A program made the translations under genes and the position numbers. The notes below the pieces were generated by a model, which was not told where the DNA came from, did not search any database, and saw nothing but the letters and a program-made list of their open reading frames with translations. Shown here in pieces: positions 1-6,172 of a stretch of 8,718 nt of DNA. Position 1 is the stretch's first letter. Every line of letters starts with the position of its first letter. Origin of the DNA: an uncultured Ruminococcus sp. (lineage in GTDB: Bacteria > Bacillota > Clostridia > Oscillospirales > Ruminococcaceae). Location of the stretch: the NCBI GenBank assembly GCA_946612185.1, contig CAMOEP010000073.1:1-8718 (forward strand), written 5' to 3'.

Positions 1-57
1 GCCTCAATGGGAGACAGTTTCCGTATGCAGGAAAGGAGTCTGCATGATTTATTCTAT

Positions 58-75
58 GGTTAGCATATTCTAACC
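58..75. promoter_or_regulatory. Perfect palindrome at the transcription start: candidate operator
   Basis: GGTTAG (58-63), six bases, then CTAACC (70-75) form a perfect inverted repeat. It covers about +1 to +18 of the leftward promoter at 82-110, where a bound repressor would block initiation. The half-sites resemble those of DtxR-type boxes but the spacing is too wide for that family, so the regulator cannot be named. It could also fold as a short 5' mRNA hairpin. Confidence 0.4.
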
Positions 76-81
76 GTAATT

Positions 82-110
82 ATCATACCACTTAAAGAAT
101 AGTTTGTCAA
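82..110 (-). promoter_or_regulatory. Sigma-A type promoter reading left out of the window
   Basis: On the minus strand there is TTGACA (plus positions 105-110), a 17-base spacer and TATGAT (plus positions 82-87), one mismatch from the full consensus with optimal spacing. The expected start of transcription is near position 75. No gene follows inside the window, so the transcript must serve a gene left of position 1 or an untranslated leader. It lies just after the terminator of the oxidoreductase gene, so it starts a separate unit. Confidence 0.6.
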
Positions 111-159
111 TGGAGAGCAGGGGATATTCAATTAAGTTTGTAAATACTAACTATATTTA

Positions 160-212
160 AAATAAAAAACCGCATCAACATTGTTAGTGTTTAATAACAA
201 TTTGGTTTTTTG
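160..212 (-). terminator. Intrinsic terminator of the DUF2726-oxidoreductase unit
   Basis: Read on the minus strand, A6CC (plus 204-211) pairs with GGT6 (plus 164-171). Inside it ATTGTTA and TAACAAT (plus 195-201 and 180-186) make a second 7-bp stem. The T-run and a further T-rich stretch follow. It starts about 13 bases past the oxidoreductase stop codon. The A-run on the other side means it might also work for plus-strand transcripts. Confidence 0.7.
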
Positions 213-224
213 TGAACAGGGGAG

Positions 225-1205
225 TCATTCACCTGGGAAAACCAATCCCCATTGTCTGCGACATTCGTCCATTATCCGCATAACATCACAAGTTCCGGAG
301 TACGGCACAAGCGGACTTTCCAGCATACCTTCACTAAGACAGCGCTGAACTTCACAGACCTCATATTCGTAACCGTTGACCTCGTTCTCGCAGATGAAGT
401 CCTCCAGAACGTTGCCGTAAAGGTCAGTGAGAGTGACATGATCGGTGCAGTGAAACCAATTCCCGAAACTAATGATACCCTCAGTACCGGCAATAACAGC
501 GTTATTGGAAAGCTGAACCTCAAAGCCGGAATCCAGCGATGCAAAAGCGCCGTTTTTGTACCTGAGCAGGATAGAATTGCTAACATCAATACCGCTGCGG
601 ATATTGGCACTGGAAACGATTTCGTCCGGTACGCCGAGAAAAGCGTGGGAGAAGGTGAGGGGATAGACAGCCAGATCGAGGAGTGCCCCGCCGCCGCAGT
701 CTGGTCTGAAAAGCCGGTCGTTAGGGTCATAGGAAACGAAATTGCTGAAATCCGCCTTGATATAGCGAATTTCTCCGATTTTTCCGGAATTCACCCATTC
801 CTTTGCTTTGAGGAATACAGGGCGGCACTTCATCCACATAGCTTCCATGAAGAACAGGTTCTTTTGCTGTGCAAGGTCGTGCATCTGGAAAAGCTGTTCG
901 GAATTGAGACTGATAGATTTTTCACAAAGTACATTTCTGCCACTATTCAGGCAAAGAAGCGTGTCGTTATAGTGTGATGCCATTGGTGTTGCAATGTAAA
1001 CCACGTCAATATCAGTGTCCTGCGCAAGTTCACTATAACTGCTGTAAGCTTTTTGAAATCCGTGATTTTTGGCGAAATCCTGCGCTTTTTTAAGACTGCG
1101 TGATGCAACTGCTTTAAGACACGCATTTTCGGTATTTTCGAGTGCATCGGCAAACGTGTGGGCGATCCTGCCAGTGCCGATGATGCCCCAGTTTATAGTT
1201 TTCAT
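225..1205 (-). CDS. Gfo/Idh/MocA family NAD(P)-dependent oxidoreductase
   Basis: A 326-residue cytosolic dehydrogenase of the Gfo/Idh/MocA family, which oxidises or reduces sugars, cyclitols or related diols with NAD(P). The Rossmann nucleotide-binding loop GIIGTGRIA is at residues 7-15. The family EKP motif appears as CEKS with the conserved lysine at 96. The second domain carries EAMWMKCRP (121-129) and GGGALLDLAVYP (171-182), a pattern typical of the dihydrodiol dehydrogenase and NADP-xylose dehydrogenase subgroup. The start at 1205 is chosen because GGAGGT lies 5 bases upstream (1211-1216) and the Rossmann strand begins directly after it; the longer frame from 1274 adds 23 residues unlike the family and overlaps the upstream gene. 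It follows the DUF2726 gene by 13 bases and shares its promoter. The substrate cannot be told from sequence. Confidence 0.93.
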   Translation of the reverse strand: MKTINWGIIGTGRIAHTFADALENTENACLKAVASRSLKKAQDFAKNHGFQKAYSSYSELAQDTDIDVVYIATPMASHYNDTLLCLNSGRNVLCEKSISLNSEQLFQMHDLAQQKNLFFMEAMWMKCRPVFLKAKEWVNSGKIGEIRYIKADFSNFVSYDPNDRLFRPDCGGGALLDLAVYPLTFSHAFLGVPDEIVSSANIRSGIDVSNSILLRYKNGAFASLDSGFEVQLSNNAVIAGTEGIISFGNWFHCTDHVTLTDLYGNVLEDFICENEVNGYEYEVCEVQRCLSEGMLESPLVPYSGTCDVMRIMDECRRQWGLVFPGE

Positions 1206-1218
1206 GTTAGACCTCCAT

Positions 1219-1686
1219 TCAGCCACGCCGTGACGCAGACCTGAGTTCCTTAACGATCTCATCAAGTTCACCATTGGTGCGAATCAGCGTATATCCGGCT
1301 TTTTCAAGTGCATTATTAACGAAAATGTCCCGTTCCTGACGGTCAGGACGCTGGTGACTGCTGTCGTCAAGTTCTATAAGCAGCAGAACTTTCATATGGT
1401 CGGCAATTGCGAAATCAATGTGCTTAGAACTGATTTTACTGAAATATCTGTGCCAGTTCTCAATGCCTGAATCCACCTCGATAAGGTCAGCAAGGCGGAT
1501 TTTAGCCAAAATCTGGTATCCAAACGGCGCAACGGCAGTTTCAAGCTTTTTGTAAAAATAATATTCATTCTTAGTAAGCAGATATTTCTTATGGTACGGA
1601 TAACTCTCTTTGCCGCCACGGGATAATGCAGCAAAAACAGCGATGATGAGAATGCCGATTATGATTGCGATAATAATAGTATTCAT
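1219..1686 (-). CDS. Membrane-anchored DUF2726 protein (nuclease-like fold)
   Basis: A 155-residue protein. Residues 3-22 are a hydrophobic membrane segment rich in Ile, followed by a basic, charged cytoplasmic part. The soluble part matches DUF2726 as I know it: LLTKNEYYFYKKL (36-48), AKIRLADL (61-68), KHIDFAIAD (88-96), LIELDDSSH (103-111), ERDIFVNNALEKAGYTLIR (118-136). The spacing of D91, E105 and D107 suits a restriction-endonuclease-like core, so a nuclease or nucleic-acid-binding role is possible but unproven. The start at 1686 has AAAGGAG 7 bases upstream and a consensus promoter immediately before it, leaving a leader of only about 14 bases. It is the first gene of a two-gene unit with the oxidoreductase; no functional link between them is obvious. 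Confidence 0.85.
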   Translation of the reverse strand: MNTIIIAIIIGILIIAVFAALSRGGKESYPYHKKYLLTKNEYYFYKKLETAVAPFGYQILAKIRLADLIEVDSGIENWHRYFSKISSKHIDFAIADHMKVLLLIELDDSSHQRPDRQERDIFVNNALEKAGYTLIRTNGELDEIVKELRSASRRG

Positions 1687-1706
1687 GCGATTTCTCCTTT
1701 GTTGAG

Positions 1707-1735
1707 ATTATAGCACAAAGAGAAAATTATGTCAA
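1707..1735 (-). promoter_or_regulatory. Consensus sigma-A promoter of the DUF2726-oxidoreductase unit
   Basis: On the minus strand TTGACA (plus 1730-1735), exactly 17 bases, then TATAAT (plus 1707-1712): a perfect match to both hexamers. Transcription should begin near 1700, only about 14 bases before the ATG at 1686 and just in front of the AAAGGAG ribosome site (1694-1700). Confidence 0.85.
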
Positions 1736-1933
1736 GAAATATGCGTAAGGGGAGTATGAAAATTTCTGAAATATAATTGCACCAAATAGAAGTTTGGTGC
1801 AATTATTAGTGCAGGATTGATTGGCAGTATTAATTTGCTGCGTTTTTTTTTGCTGATTCCTTGCAGCCTGTCGCATAGATTCTTTTCTGGGATTTGCTGA
1901 GAATAATTAATTATATCATTCAAAGATATATTC
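1736..1933. other. AT-rich divergent intergenic spacer
   Basis: This stretch separates the leftward promoter at 1707-1735 from the rightward aroB promoter at 1934-1962. It holds the perfect hairpin at 1773-1806 and a weak plus-strand terminator-like site at 1824-1851 (a 6-bp stem including one G-T pair, then nine T). No open frame with a ribosome site is credible. The minus frame at 1732-1950 has low-complexity Asn/Ile-rich content and no family resemblance. I see no tRNA or known RNA. Confidence 0.6.
1773..1806. repeat. Perfect 14-bp inverted repeat with 6-base loop
   Basis: The arms at 1773-1786 and 1793-1806 are exactly complementary, with loop TAGAAG. There is no strong T-run on either side, so it is not a clear terminator. 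It could be an operator placed between two divergent promoters, about 38 bases upstream of the -35 of the leftward one, or a relic of a small mobile repeat. Confidence 0.7.
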
Positions 1934-1962
1934 TTGACATTAAGATGCAAATATGGTATAAT
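1934..1962 (+). promoter_or_regulatory. Consensus promoter of the aro operon
   Basis: TTGACA (1934-1939), 17 bases, TATAAT (1957-1962), with TGG directly before the -10 as an extended -10 element. Both hexamers match perfectly. Transcription should start near 1969-1970, giving a leader of about 120 nt before aroB. Such a strong promoter fits control after initiation, at the leader terminator. Confidence 0.88.
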
Positions 1963-1969
1963 TATTAGC

Positions 1970-2068
1970 GAATAGTTATTCAGGACCCGTTGCGATGATC
2001 GTCCCGTTCAAGGGACTTATATGTGACATAAACGCCGCCTGACAGCCAGTTCTCAGCAGCGTTTTTTT
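1970..2068 (+). promoter_or_regulatory. aroB leader: candidate attenuator or riboswitch-like RNA
   Basis: This is a transcribed leader between the promoter and aroB. A hairpin GTCCC (2001-2005) / GGGAC (2012-2016) sits in the centre. TCAGG (1980-1984) can pair with CCTGA (2038-2042), and CGTT (1988-1991) with AACG (2031-2034). Those pairings enclose the central hairpin and use up the 5' arm of the terminator at 2031-2068, so the two folds exclude each other. There is also a 15-codon frame (ATG 1995, stop 2040-2042) encoding MIVPFKGLICDINAA, with a weak AGGA ribosome site 9 bases upstream; its stop lies in the terminator stem. The peptide has one Phe and no Trp or Tyr, so classic amino-acid attenuation is not well supported. 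No T-box, PyrR or known riboswitch signature was recognised. Confidence 0.5.
2031..2068 (+). terminator. Intrinsic terminator in the aroB leader
   Basis: AACGC (2031-2035) pairs with GCGTT (2059-2063), then after a C-A mismatch GC with GC, a bulged C, and TGA (2040-2042) with TCA (2053-2055). Seven T (2062-2068) follow the stem. It ends 21 bases before the aroB start codon and downstream of the only visible promoter, so it would stop transcription before the operon unless disrupted. Confidence 0.65.
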
Positions 2069-2089
2069 GTTTAGATTGGAGAAGATATT

Positions 2090-3133
2090 ATGAAGAAAAT
2101 TCGAGTAAATACAAGTCACCCTTACGACGTTGTTATTGAACGTGGCTGTATTTCAAGGTGCGGTGAACTTATTTCTGAGGTTCTGCCGCCTAAAAAAGCT
2201 GTTATTATAAGCGATGACAATGTTGCACCTTTGTATGCGGACACAGTTTTGAGATCCCTGGAAAAATGCGGAATTTCTGCTGATTTGTTTGTTTTTTCTA
2301 ACGGTGAACAGTCAAAGAATCTTTCTACTCTTAGTAATATCTTCGACTTTCTCTGTGAAAAAAATATCACCCGCAGCGATTTCCTCATTGCGCTGGGTGG
2401 AGGCGTAGTTGGCGATATTACAGGCTTTGCGGCTGCTTCTTTCCTGCGTGGCATTGAGTTTGTACAGATACCAACTTCCCTGCTGGCTCAGATAGATTCA
2501 TCAGTAGGCGGAAAAACTGCCGTTGATATCAAGGGCGGAAAGAACCTGGTAGGCGCATTCAAGCAGCCGGCCCTCGTTATCTGCGATAGTAATACTCTCA
2601 GTACACTTACGCCTGAGTTCCTGGCTGACGGCATGGGTGAAGCTATAAAATATGGCATGATCCGTGACAGTCGCCTTTTTGATCTCATCGCTGCTCATCA
2701 GCTTTCTGACATTGATGAGGTTATGGACGAAATGGTATACGCCTGCATCAACATCAAGCGCATTGTAGTGGAGCATGACGAGCTTGATAAGGGCGAGCGA
2801 ATGATACTCAATTTTGGGCACACTATTGGTCACGCTATCGAGGCTTGGCACAACTATACTGGCATCACTCATGGTATGGCTGTAGCTGCCGGAATGTGCA
2901 TAATTACACGACGTTTTGCGGATAAAATCGTTGCTGACCGCCTTGAGGAATGCGTAAGGAAATACGGTCTGCCGACTGGCTCAGACGCTCCTATGAGTGA
3001 ACTCCTGCCGTTCTGCTCCAAGGACAAAAAGCGTGAAGCTGCGTCGATAAGCTACATCGTTTGCCCGGAGATAGGCGACGCTCAGATACGCAAAGTTACC
3101 GTCGCAGAATTTGATTCACTTATGGAGGGCTAA
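2090..3133 (+). CDS. aroB: 3-dehydroquinate synthase
   Basis: Cytosolic enzyme of the second shikimate pathway step. It converts DAHP to 3-dehydroquinate using NAD as a recycled cofactor and a divalent metal. The 347-residue protein is full length for the family. The NAD-binding GGGVVGD is at 103-109, and IPTSLLAQIDSSVGGKTAVD (127-146) forms the substrate and phosphate region. The metal ligands are visible: E184 in GEAIKYG, H244 and H248 in NFGHTIGHAIE, and H261 in THGMAVA. The start has GGAGA (2078-2082) 7 bases upstream. It is first in the aro operon, behind an attenuator-like leader, and its end carries the ribosome site of aroA, which begins 3 bases after the stop. Confidence 0.97.
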   Translation: MKKIRVNTSHPYDVVIERGCISRCGELISEVLPPKKAVIISDDNVAPLYADTVLRSLEKCGISADLFVFSNGEQSKNLSTLSNIFDFLCEKNITRSDFLIALGGGVVGDITGFAAASFLRGIEFVQIPTSLLAQIDSSVGGKTAVDIKGGKNLVGAFKQPALVICDSNTLSTLTPEFLADGMGEAIKYGMIRDSRLFDLIAAHQLSDIDEVMDEMVYACINIKRIVVEHDELDKGERMILNFGHTIGHAIEAWHNYTGITHGMAVAAGMCIITRRFADKIVADRLEECVRKYGLPTGSDAPMSELLPFCSKDKKREAASISYIVCPEIGDAQIRKVTVAEFDSLMEG

Positions 3134-3136
3134 GTT

Positions 3137-4366
3137 ATGGATATTCGCATCAGTCCGTCCACGCTTCATGGACACCTTGATATACCTGCATCAAAAAGCT
3201 GCGCTCACAGAGCTATCATAGCTGCCGCATTAGCCGACGGTACATCGACAATTACCGGTGTTACTATGTCCAAGGACATTACTGCTACTATCGAAGCTAT
3301 GTCCGCACTGGGCGCACAATTTGCTGTAGACGGCAGTACCGTAACAGTAAGAGGCATCTCATCAGTTCCCGCAGGAAAATGCTCCATAGACTGCAACGAA
3401 AGCGGTTCGACGCTTAGGTTCGTTATACCTGTAGCTGCGGTCCTTGGCGCAGAAGCCGAGTTTATTGGCAGGGGACGACTCCCCCACCGCCCTATCGACA
3501 TTTACACCCGTGAACTCTCCAAAAACGGCGTGAATTTCCTGACCAGTACGATGCCATATAATATCACCGGTCGGCTCAGAGGCGGAAGATACGAGATCGA
3601 GGGGGACGTTTCCTCGCAGTTCATAACAGGTCTGCTTTTCGCTTTGCCGCTGGCTCAGGAGGACTCTGAGATCGTCCTTACATCTCATCTGGAATCCCGC
3701 CCGTATGTGGATATTACCACCGATATGCTCAGGGGATTCGGCATCGAGATCACTGAGACTGAAAGCGGTTTCTTTATCCCCGGCGGTCAGAAGTATCGTC
3801 CCCACGATTGTCGTGTTGAGGGCGATTACTCACAGGCTGCGTTCTTCTTCGTTGCTAACGCTATCGGCTCTGATGTTGAAATTGGCAATCTTAATAAAAA
3901 AAGTGTCCAGGGAGACAAGAAAATTCTTGAAATTATTGAAAAAGTATGCTATAATAATAGTATTAAGGGTTTCAGCGCTGATTGTTCGGACATTCCCGAC
4001 CTTGTGCCTATACTGACTGTATTAGCAGCTTACGGTTCGGAAAAGTCCGTAATATTCAATGCGAAACGCCTTAAAATCAAGGAGAGCGACCGTCTGGAAT
4101 CTGCGGCTGCTCTTATCAATTCGCTGGGCGGTAATGTGTCTGTCACCGACGACGGACTTATTATCCAGCCTTCCGGCAGACTTCATGGCGGCGTTGTGGA
4201 TAGCTACGGCGACCACCGCATCGTTATGGCTGCGGCTGTTGCGGCACTTGGCTGCGATGGTGACGTGGTCATCAAGGGCGCTGAAGCTGCTGAAAAATCC
4301 TATCCGGATTTCTTCACTGACTACTCAAATCTCGGAGGTAAGGTAAATGTCATCAATCTGGAATAA
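3137..4366 (+). CDS. aroA: 3-phosphoshikimate 1-carboxyvinyltransferase (EPSP synthase)
   Basis: Cytosolic enzyme that joins shikimate-3-phosphate and phosphoenolpyruvate to make EPSP, the sixth shikimate step. At 409 residues it is slightly shorter than the roughly 427 of E. coli. Visible active-site elements: PASKSCAHR (17-25, K20/S21/R25), NESGSTLRF (87-95, R94), GRLPHRPID (113-121), SSQF (159-162), SDIPDLVP (284-291, D288 in the catalytic Asp position), KESDRL (315-320), GDHR (358-361) and EKSYPDFF (386-393). The NESGST loop differs from the GNAGTAMRP form of the E. coli class, with Phe in place of the loop proline. GGAGGG at 3124-3129, within the aroB end, is its ribosome site. Its 3' end overlaps the next gene by 20 bases, which suggests translational coupling. 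Confidence 0.96.
   Translation: MDIRISPSTLHGHLDIPASKSCAHRAIIAAALADGTSTITGVTMSKDITATIEAMSALGAQFAVDGSTVTVRGISSVPAGKCSIDCNESGSTLRFVIPVAAVLGAEAEFIGRGRLPHRPIDIYTRELSKNGVNFLTSTMPYNITGRLRGGRYEIEGDVSSQFITGLLFALPLAQEDSEIVLTSHLESRPYVDITTDMLRGFGIEITETESGFFIPGGQKYRPHDCRVEGDYSQAAFFFVANAIGSDVEIGNLNKKSVQGDKKILEIIEKVCYNNSIKGFSADCSDIPDLVPILTVLAAYGSEKSVIFNAKRLKIKESDRLESAAALINSLGGNVSVTDDGLIIQPSGRLHGGVVDSYGDHRIVMAAAVAALGCDGDVVIKGAEAAEKSYPDFFTDYSNLGGKVNVINLE
3927..3955 (+). promoter_or_regulatory. Promoter-like sequence inside aroA
   Basis: TTGAAA (3927-3932), 17 bases, TATAAT (3950-3955), with TGC directly before it as an extended -10. It lies in a short AT-rich dip in the aroA coding sequence. If active it would start transcription near 3962 and express the aroC-family gene and later genes without the leader attenuator. 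Confidence 0.45.
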
Positions 4367-5387
4367 CCGCATTTCGATCTCTATTTTTGGCGAAACCAAC
4401 AGCCCTGTTATCGGTGTGACTATCGACGGGCTGCCTGTGGGAGAGTTCATTGACCCGGAGGAAATACGCCGCTTTATGGACAGAAGGCTTCCTGCCACCT
4501 GCGGTTACAAATCTCGGAAAACTCCCCTGCCTCGCATTATGTCCGGTATTCTCAATGACCATATCTCCGGCGGCCCTTTGTGCGCTTTTATACAGAACGT
4601 AAATGCCGATCGCCAGGTGGAAAATAAGCCGGATATCTCAATGCAGCAGCGTGTGGGTCATGGTGACTATACCGGTGCTTTGCGCTACAGAGGTTTCAGC
4701 AATGTCAAAGAACTGGGCAAGTTTACGGACAGGTTTACTGCTCCCCTTTGCTTTGCAGGTGCGGTCTGCGCTCAGATACTCCAGAGGAGAAGTATTTTCG
4801 TCGGCGCTCATATCGCTCAGATCCACAACATCAAGGACAACCCCTTCGACCCTGTAAGGATCGACCGGGACGGTATCCTCGGCATCCGCTCCAAGGACTT
4901 CCCTGTCATCAATGACAGAAAAGGCTGGCTCATGCTTGAGGATATCGGAAAAGCACGCAATGCCGGGGAATCTCTCGGCGGTATCATTGAGTGCGCTGCC
5001 GTTAATATCCCTGCTGGCGTTGGTTCGCCGGTTTTTGACGGACTGGAGAACAATATCGCTCAGCTTATCTTCGGTATTCCCGGAGTTAAGGGACTGGAGT
5101 TCGGCGCTGGATTCGATGCCGCTAAAATGATCGGCAGCCAGAATACCGACGATTTCTTCATTGATTCCCATGGTCATGTAGTTACTAAAACTAACCACCA
5201 CGGTGGTATACTCGGCGGTATTTCTTCAGGTATGCCGGTAACACTGAAAGCTGCCTTCAATCCCGTGAGAGCAGAACATGACAGCGAGCAGGATACCTGC
5301 ATCGTTCCCAAGGCTGTTCCATGCGTTGAAGCGGCTGTGAATATTGCTGTACTCTCTAATATGCTCGATTACCCCAATTTCTGTTAG
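4347..5387 (+). CDS. aroC: Chorismate synthase family protein with altered active-site motifs
   Basis: Chorismate synthase turns EPSP into chorismate using reduced FMN. This 346-residue protein follows the family fold: MSSIWNN start, RVGHGDYT (102-109, H105 at the second catalytic His), GAHIAQI (153-159), GGIIE (211-215), IPGVKGLEFGAGFD (244-257), NHHGGILGGISSGMP (283-297), CIVPKAVPCVEA (318-329). Several usually invariant motifs differ: FGESHG reads FGETNS (14-19) with Asn18 in place of the catalytic His; the GGG-R/H-xSxR flavin motif reads ELGKFTDR (122-129); GRHDPC reads SEQDTC (313-318), keeping D316; and the KPTxSI region is shortened by roughly 20 residues. The frame is intact, with GGAGG (4334-4338) 8 bases before the ATG. 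Its place after aroB-aroA argues for a role in chorismate synthesis, but normal activity is doubtful. Confidence 0.85.
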   Translation: MSSIWNNRISISIFGETNSPVIGVTIDGLPVGEFIDPEEIRRFMDRRLPATCGYKSRKTPLPRIMSGILNDHISGGPLCAFIQNVNADRQVENKPDISMQQRVGHGDYTGALRYRGFSNVKELGKFTDRFTAPLCFAGAVCAQILQRRSIFVGAHIAQIHNIKDNPFDPVRIDRDGILGIRSKDFPVINDRKGWLMLEDIGKARNAGESLGGIIECAAVNIPAGVGSPVFDGLENNIAQLIFGIPGVKGLEFGAGFDAAKMIGSQNTDDFFIDSHGHVVTKTNHHGGILGGISSGMPVTLKAAFNPVRAEHDSEQDTCIVPKAVPCVEAAVNIAVLSNMLDYPNFC

Positions 5388-5398
5388 AGGTGATACCC

Positions 5399-5992
5399 AT
5401 GCAAGACGCTAATATCCAGAAAATGTCAGAAATGGCTGATACGGAGATCCAGGACGTTCCTACAATGAATATCCTTCTTTGCTATCTCCTTTATAAGATA
5501 GAAAGACCTGTCAGCCCTGATCAGCTTTATGAGATCGCTATAAATAGCGGATTCATCAACTATTTCTATTACCAGGAATCTCTCGATTTTCTCCTTTCAA
5601 ATGACCATATCCGGGTCGAAAAGGACGAAAACGGCTGCGATGTGTACGTCCTTTTGCCAAAGGGAAAGGCGTGCGCTAAGGAGCTGAAAAACTATGCACC
5701 AAAATCCTACCGGGACAAGCTGGTTCTTGCGGCTCTGCGCTACTTCACAAGAATGAAGTATGAGCAGGAGATCAAGATAGAGTATATACCCCTGGAAAAG
5801 GGCTGCTATGTTCATCTGAGATGCCTGGACGTGGGTGATGACCTTATGGAACTGAAGCTGTATGCCCCGAACAGGGAACAGGCTGAACTTATAGGCAGCC
5901 GCATTATGCTCAATCCTGCCGGATTCTACGGTAAACTCATTGATCTGGCTCTGTCAAATGAGGAGGTCACCTATGATCTCACTGATAACTGA
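5399..5992 (+). CDS. DUF4364 family protein, winged-helix-like
   Basis: A 197-residue cytosolic protein resembling DUF4364, a family common in Clostridia with an N-terminal winged-helix-like region. Helices around 24-36 and 40-50 (PVSPDQLYEIAIN) are followed by an aromatic stretch NYFYYQESLDFLL (54-66) and a beta wing (HIRVEKDENGCDVYVLLPKG, 70-89). The remaining 100 residues are mixed alpha-beta, without a recognisable ligand motif. A DNA-binding regulatory role is plausible but not shown. I chose ATG 5399 because GAGGTGA (5387-5393) lies 5 bases upstream; the in-frame GTG at 5390 falls within that site. It sits 11 bases after the aroC-family stop and its 3' end overlaps the next gene by 20 bases, so it is in the same unit. 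Confidence 0.8.
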   Translation: MQDANIQKMSEMADTEIQDVPTMNILLCYLLYKIERPVSPDQLYEIAINSGFINYFYYQESLDFLLSNDHIRVEKDENGCDVYVLLPKGKACAKELKNYAPKSYRDKLVLAALRYFTRMKYEQEIKIEYIPLEKGCYVHLRCLDVGDDLMELKLYAPNREQAELIGSRIMLNPAGFYGKLIDLALSNEEVTYDLTDN

Positions 5993-6152
5993 TGTTACTG
6001 TCGCTGAGGCGGCTATCTCTGACGGCGTTCTTGCACTTATTTTTATACTGCTGTTCACTGTCGTTTTCGTGAGCGTGGGTATCATAACTTACAGGATATC
6101 CTCCGCTAAACTCCGGAAAAAACGTGAACAGAAGGACAACAACAACTCCTGA
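5973..6152 (+). CDS. Small single-pass membrane protein
   Basis: A 59-residue protein with one clear hydrophobic segment at about 17-40 (GVLALIFILLFTVVFVSVG) and a basic C-terminal tail (AKLRKKREQKDNNNS). The positive tail predicts the N terminus outside and the tail in the cytosol. AGGAGGT (5961-5967) ends 5 bases before the ATG, an excellent site that supports translation; the longer frame from 5940 lacks one. The start lies 20 bases inside the DUF4364 gene, indicating coupled translation. No family was recognised. Confidence 0.72.
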   Translation: MISLITDVTVAEAAISDGVLALIFILLFTVVFVSVGIITYRISSAKLRKKREQKDNNNS

Positions 6153-6172
6153 TCTGTGGAGGTGACAGTGCT

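Noticed and set aside
42..73. Plus-strand mini-frame with AAAGGAG then ATG at 44-46
   Set aside because: It encodes only nine residues before a stop, and the region is better explained as the leader of the leftward promoter.
252..977. Long plus-strand open frame of 241 codons
   Set aside because: It is antisense to the oxidoreductase gene, whose family motifs are clear; the plus frame has no ribosome site or family resemblance.
1824..1851. Plus-strand terminator with nine T
   Set aside because: The stem is only 6 bp with a G-T pair, and there is no upstream plus-strand gene in the spacer to terminate.
1732..1950. 72-codon minus-strand frame in the divergent spacer
   Set aside because: It spans both promoters and the hairpin, has Asn/Ile-rich content and no recognisable family; the consensus promoter elements explain the sequence better.
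1980..2060. ZTP (pfl) riboswitch, suggested by CCGCCTG at 2035-2041
   Set aside because: The conserved 5' half of that riboswitch is missing, and the motif falls in the terminator stem.
1970..2068. T-box leader for an aromatic amino acid
   Set aside because: The leader is too short and lacks the conserved T-box sequence and a specifier stem.
2090..5387. Frameshift or pseudogene in the aro genes
   Set aside because: All three frames are full length with proper ribosome sites; the odd AroC motifs come from substitutions in frame, and flanking motifs align without shifts.
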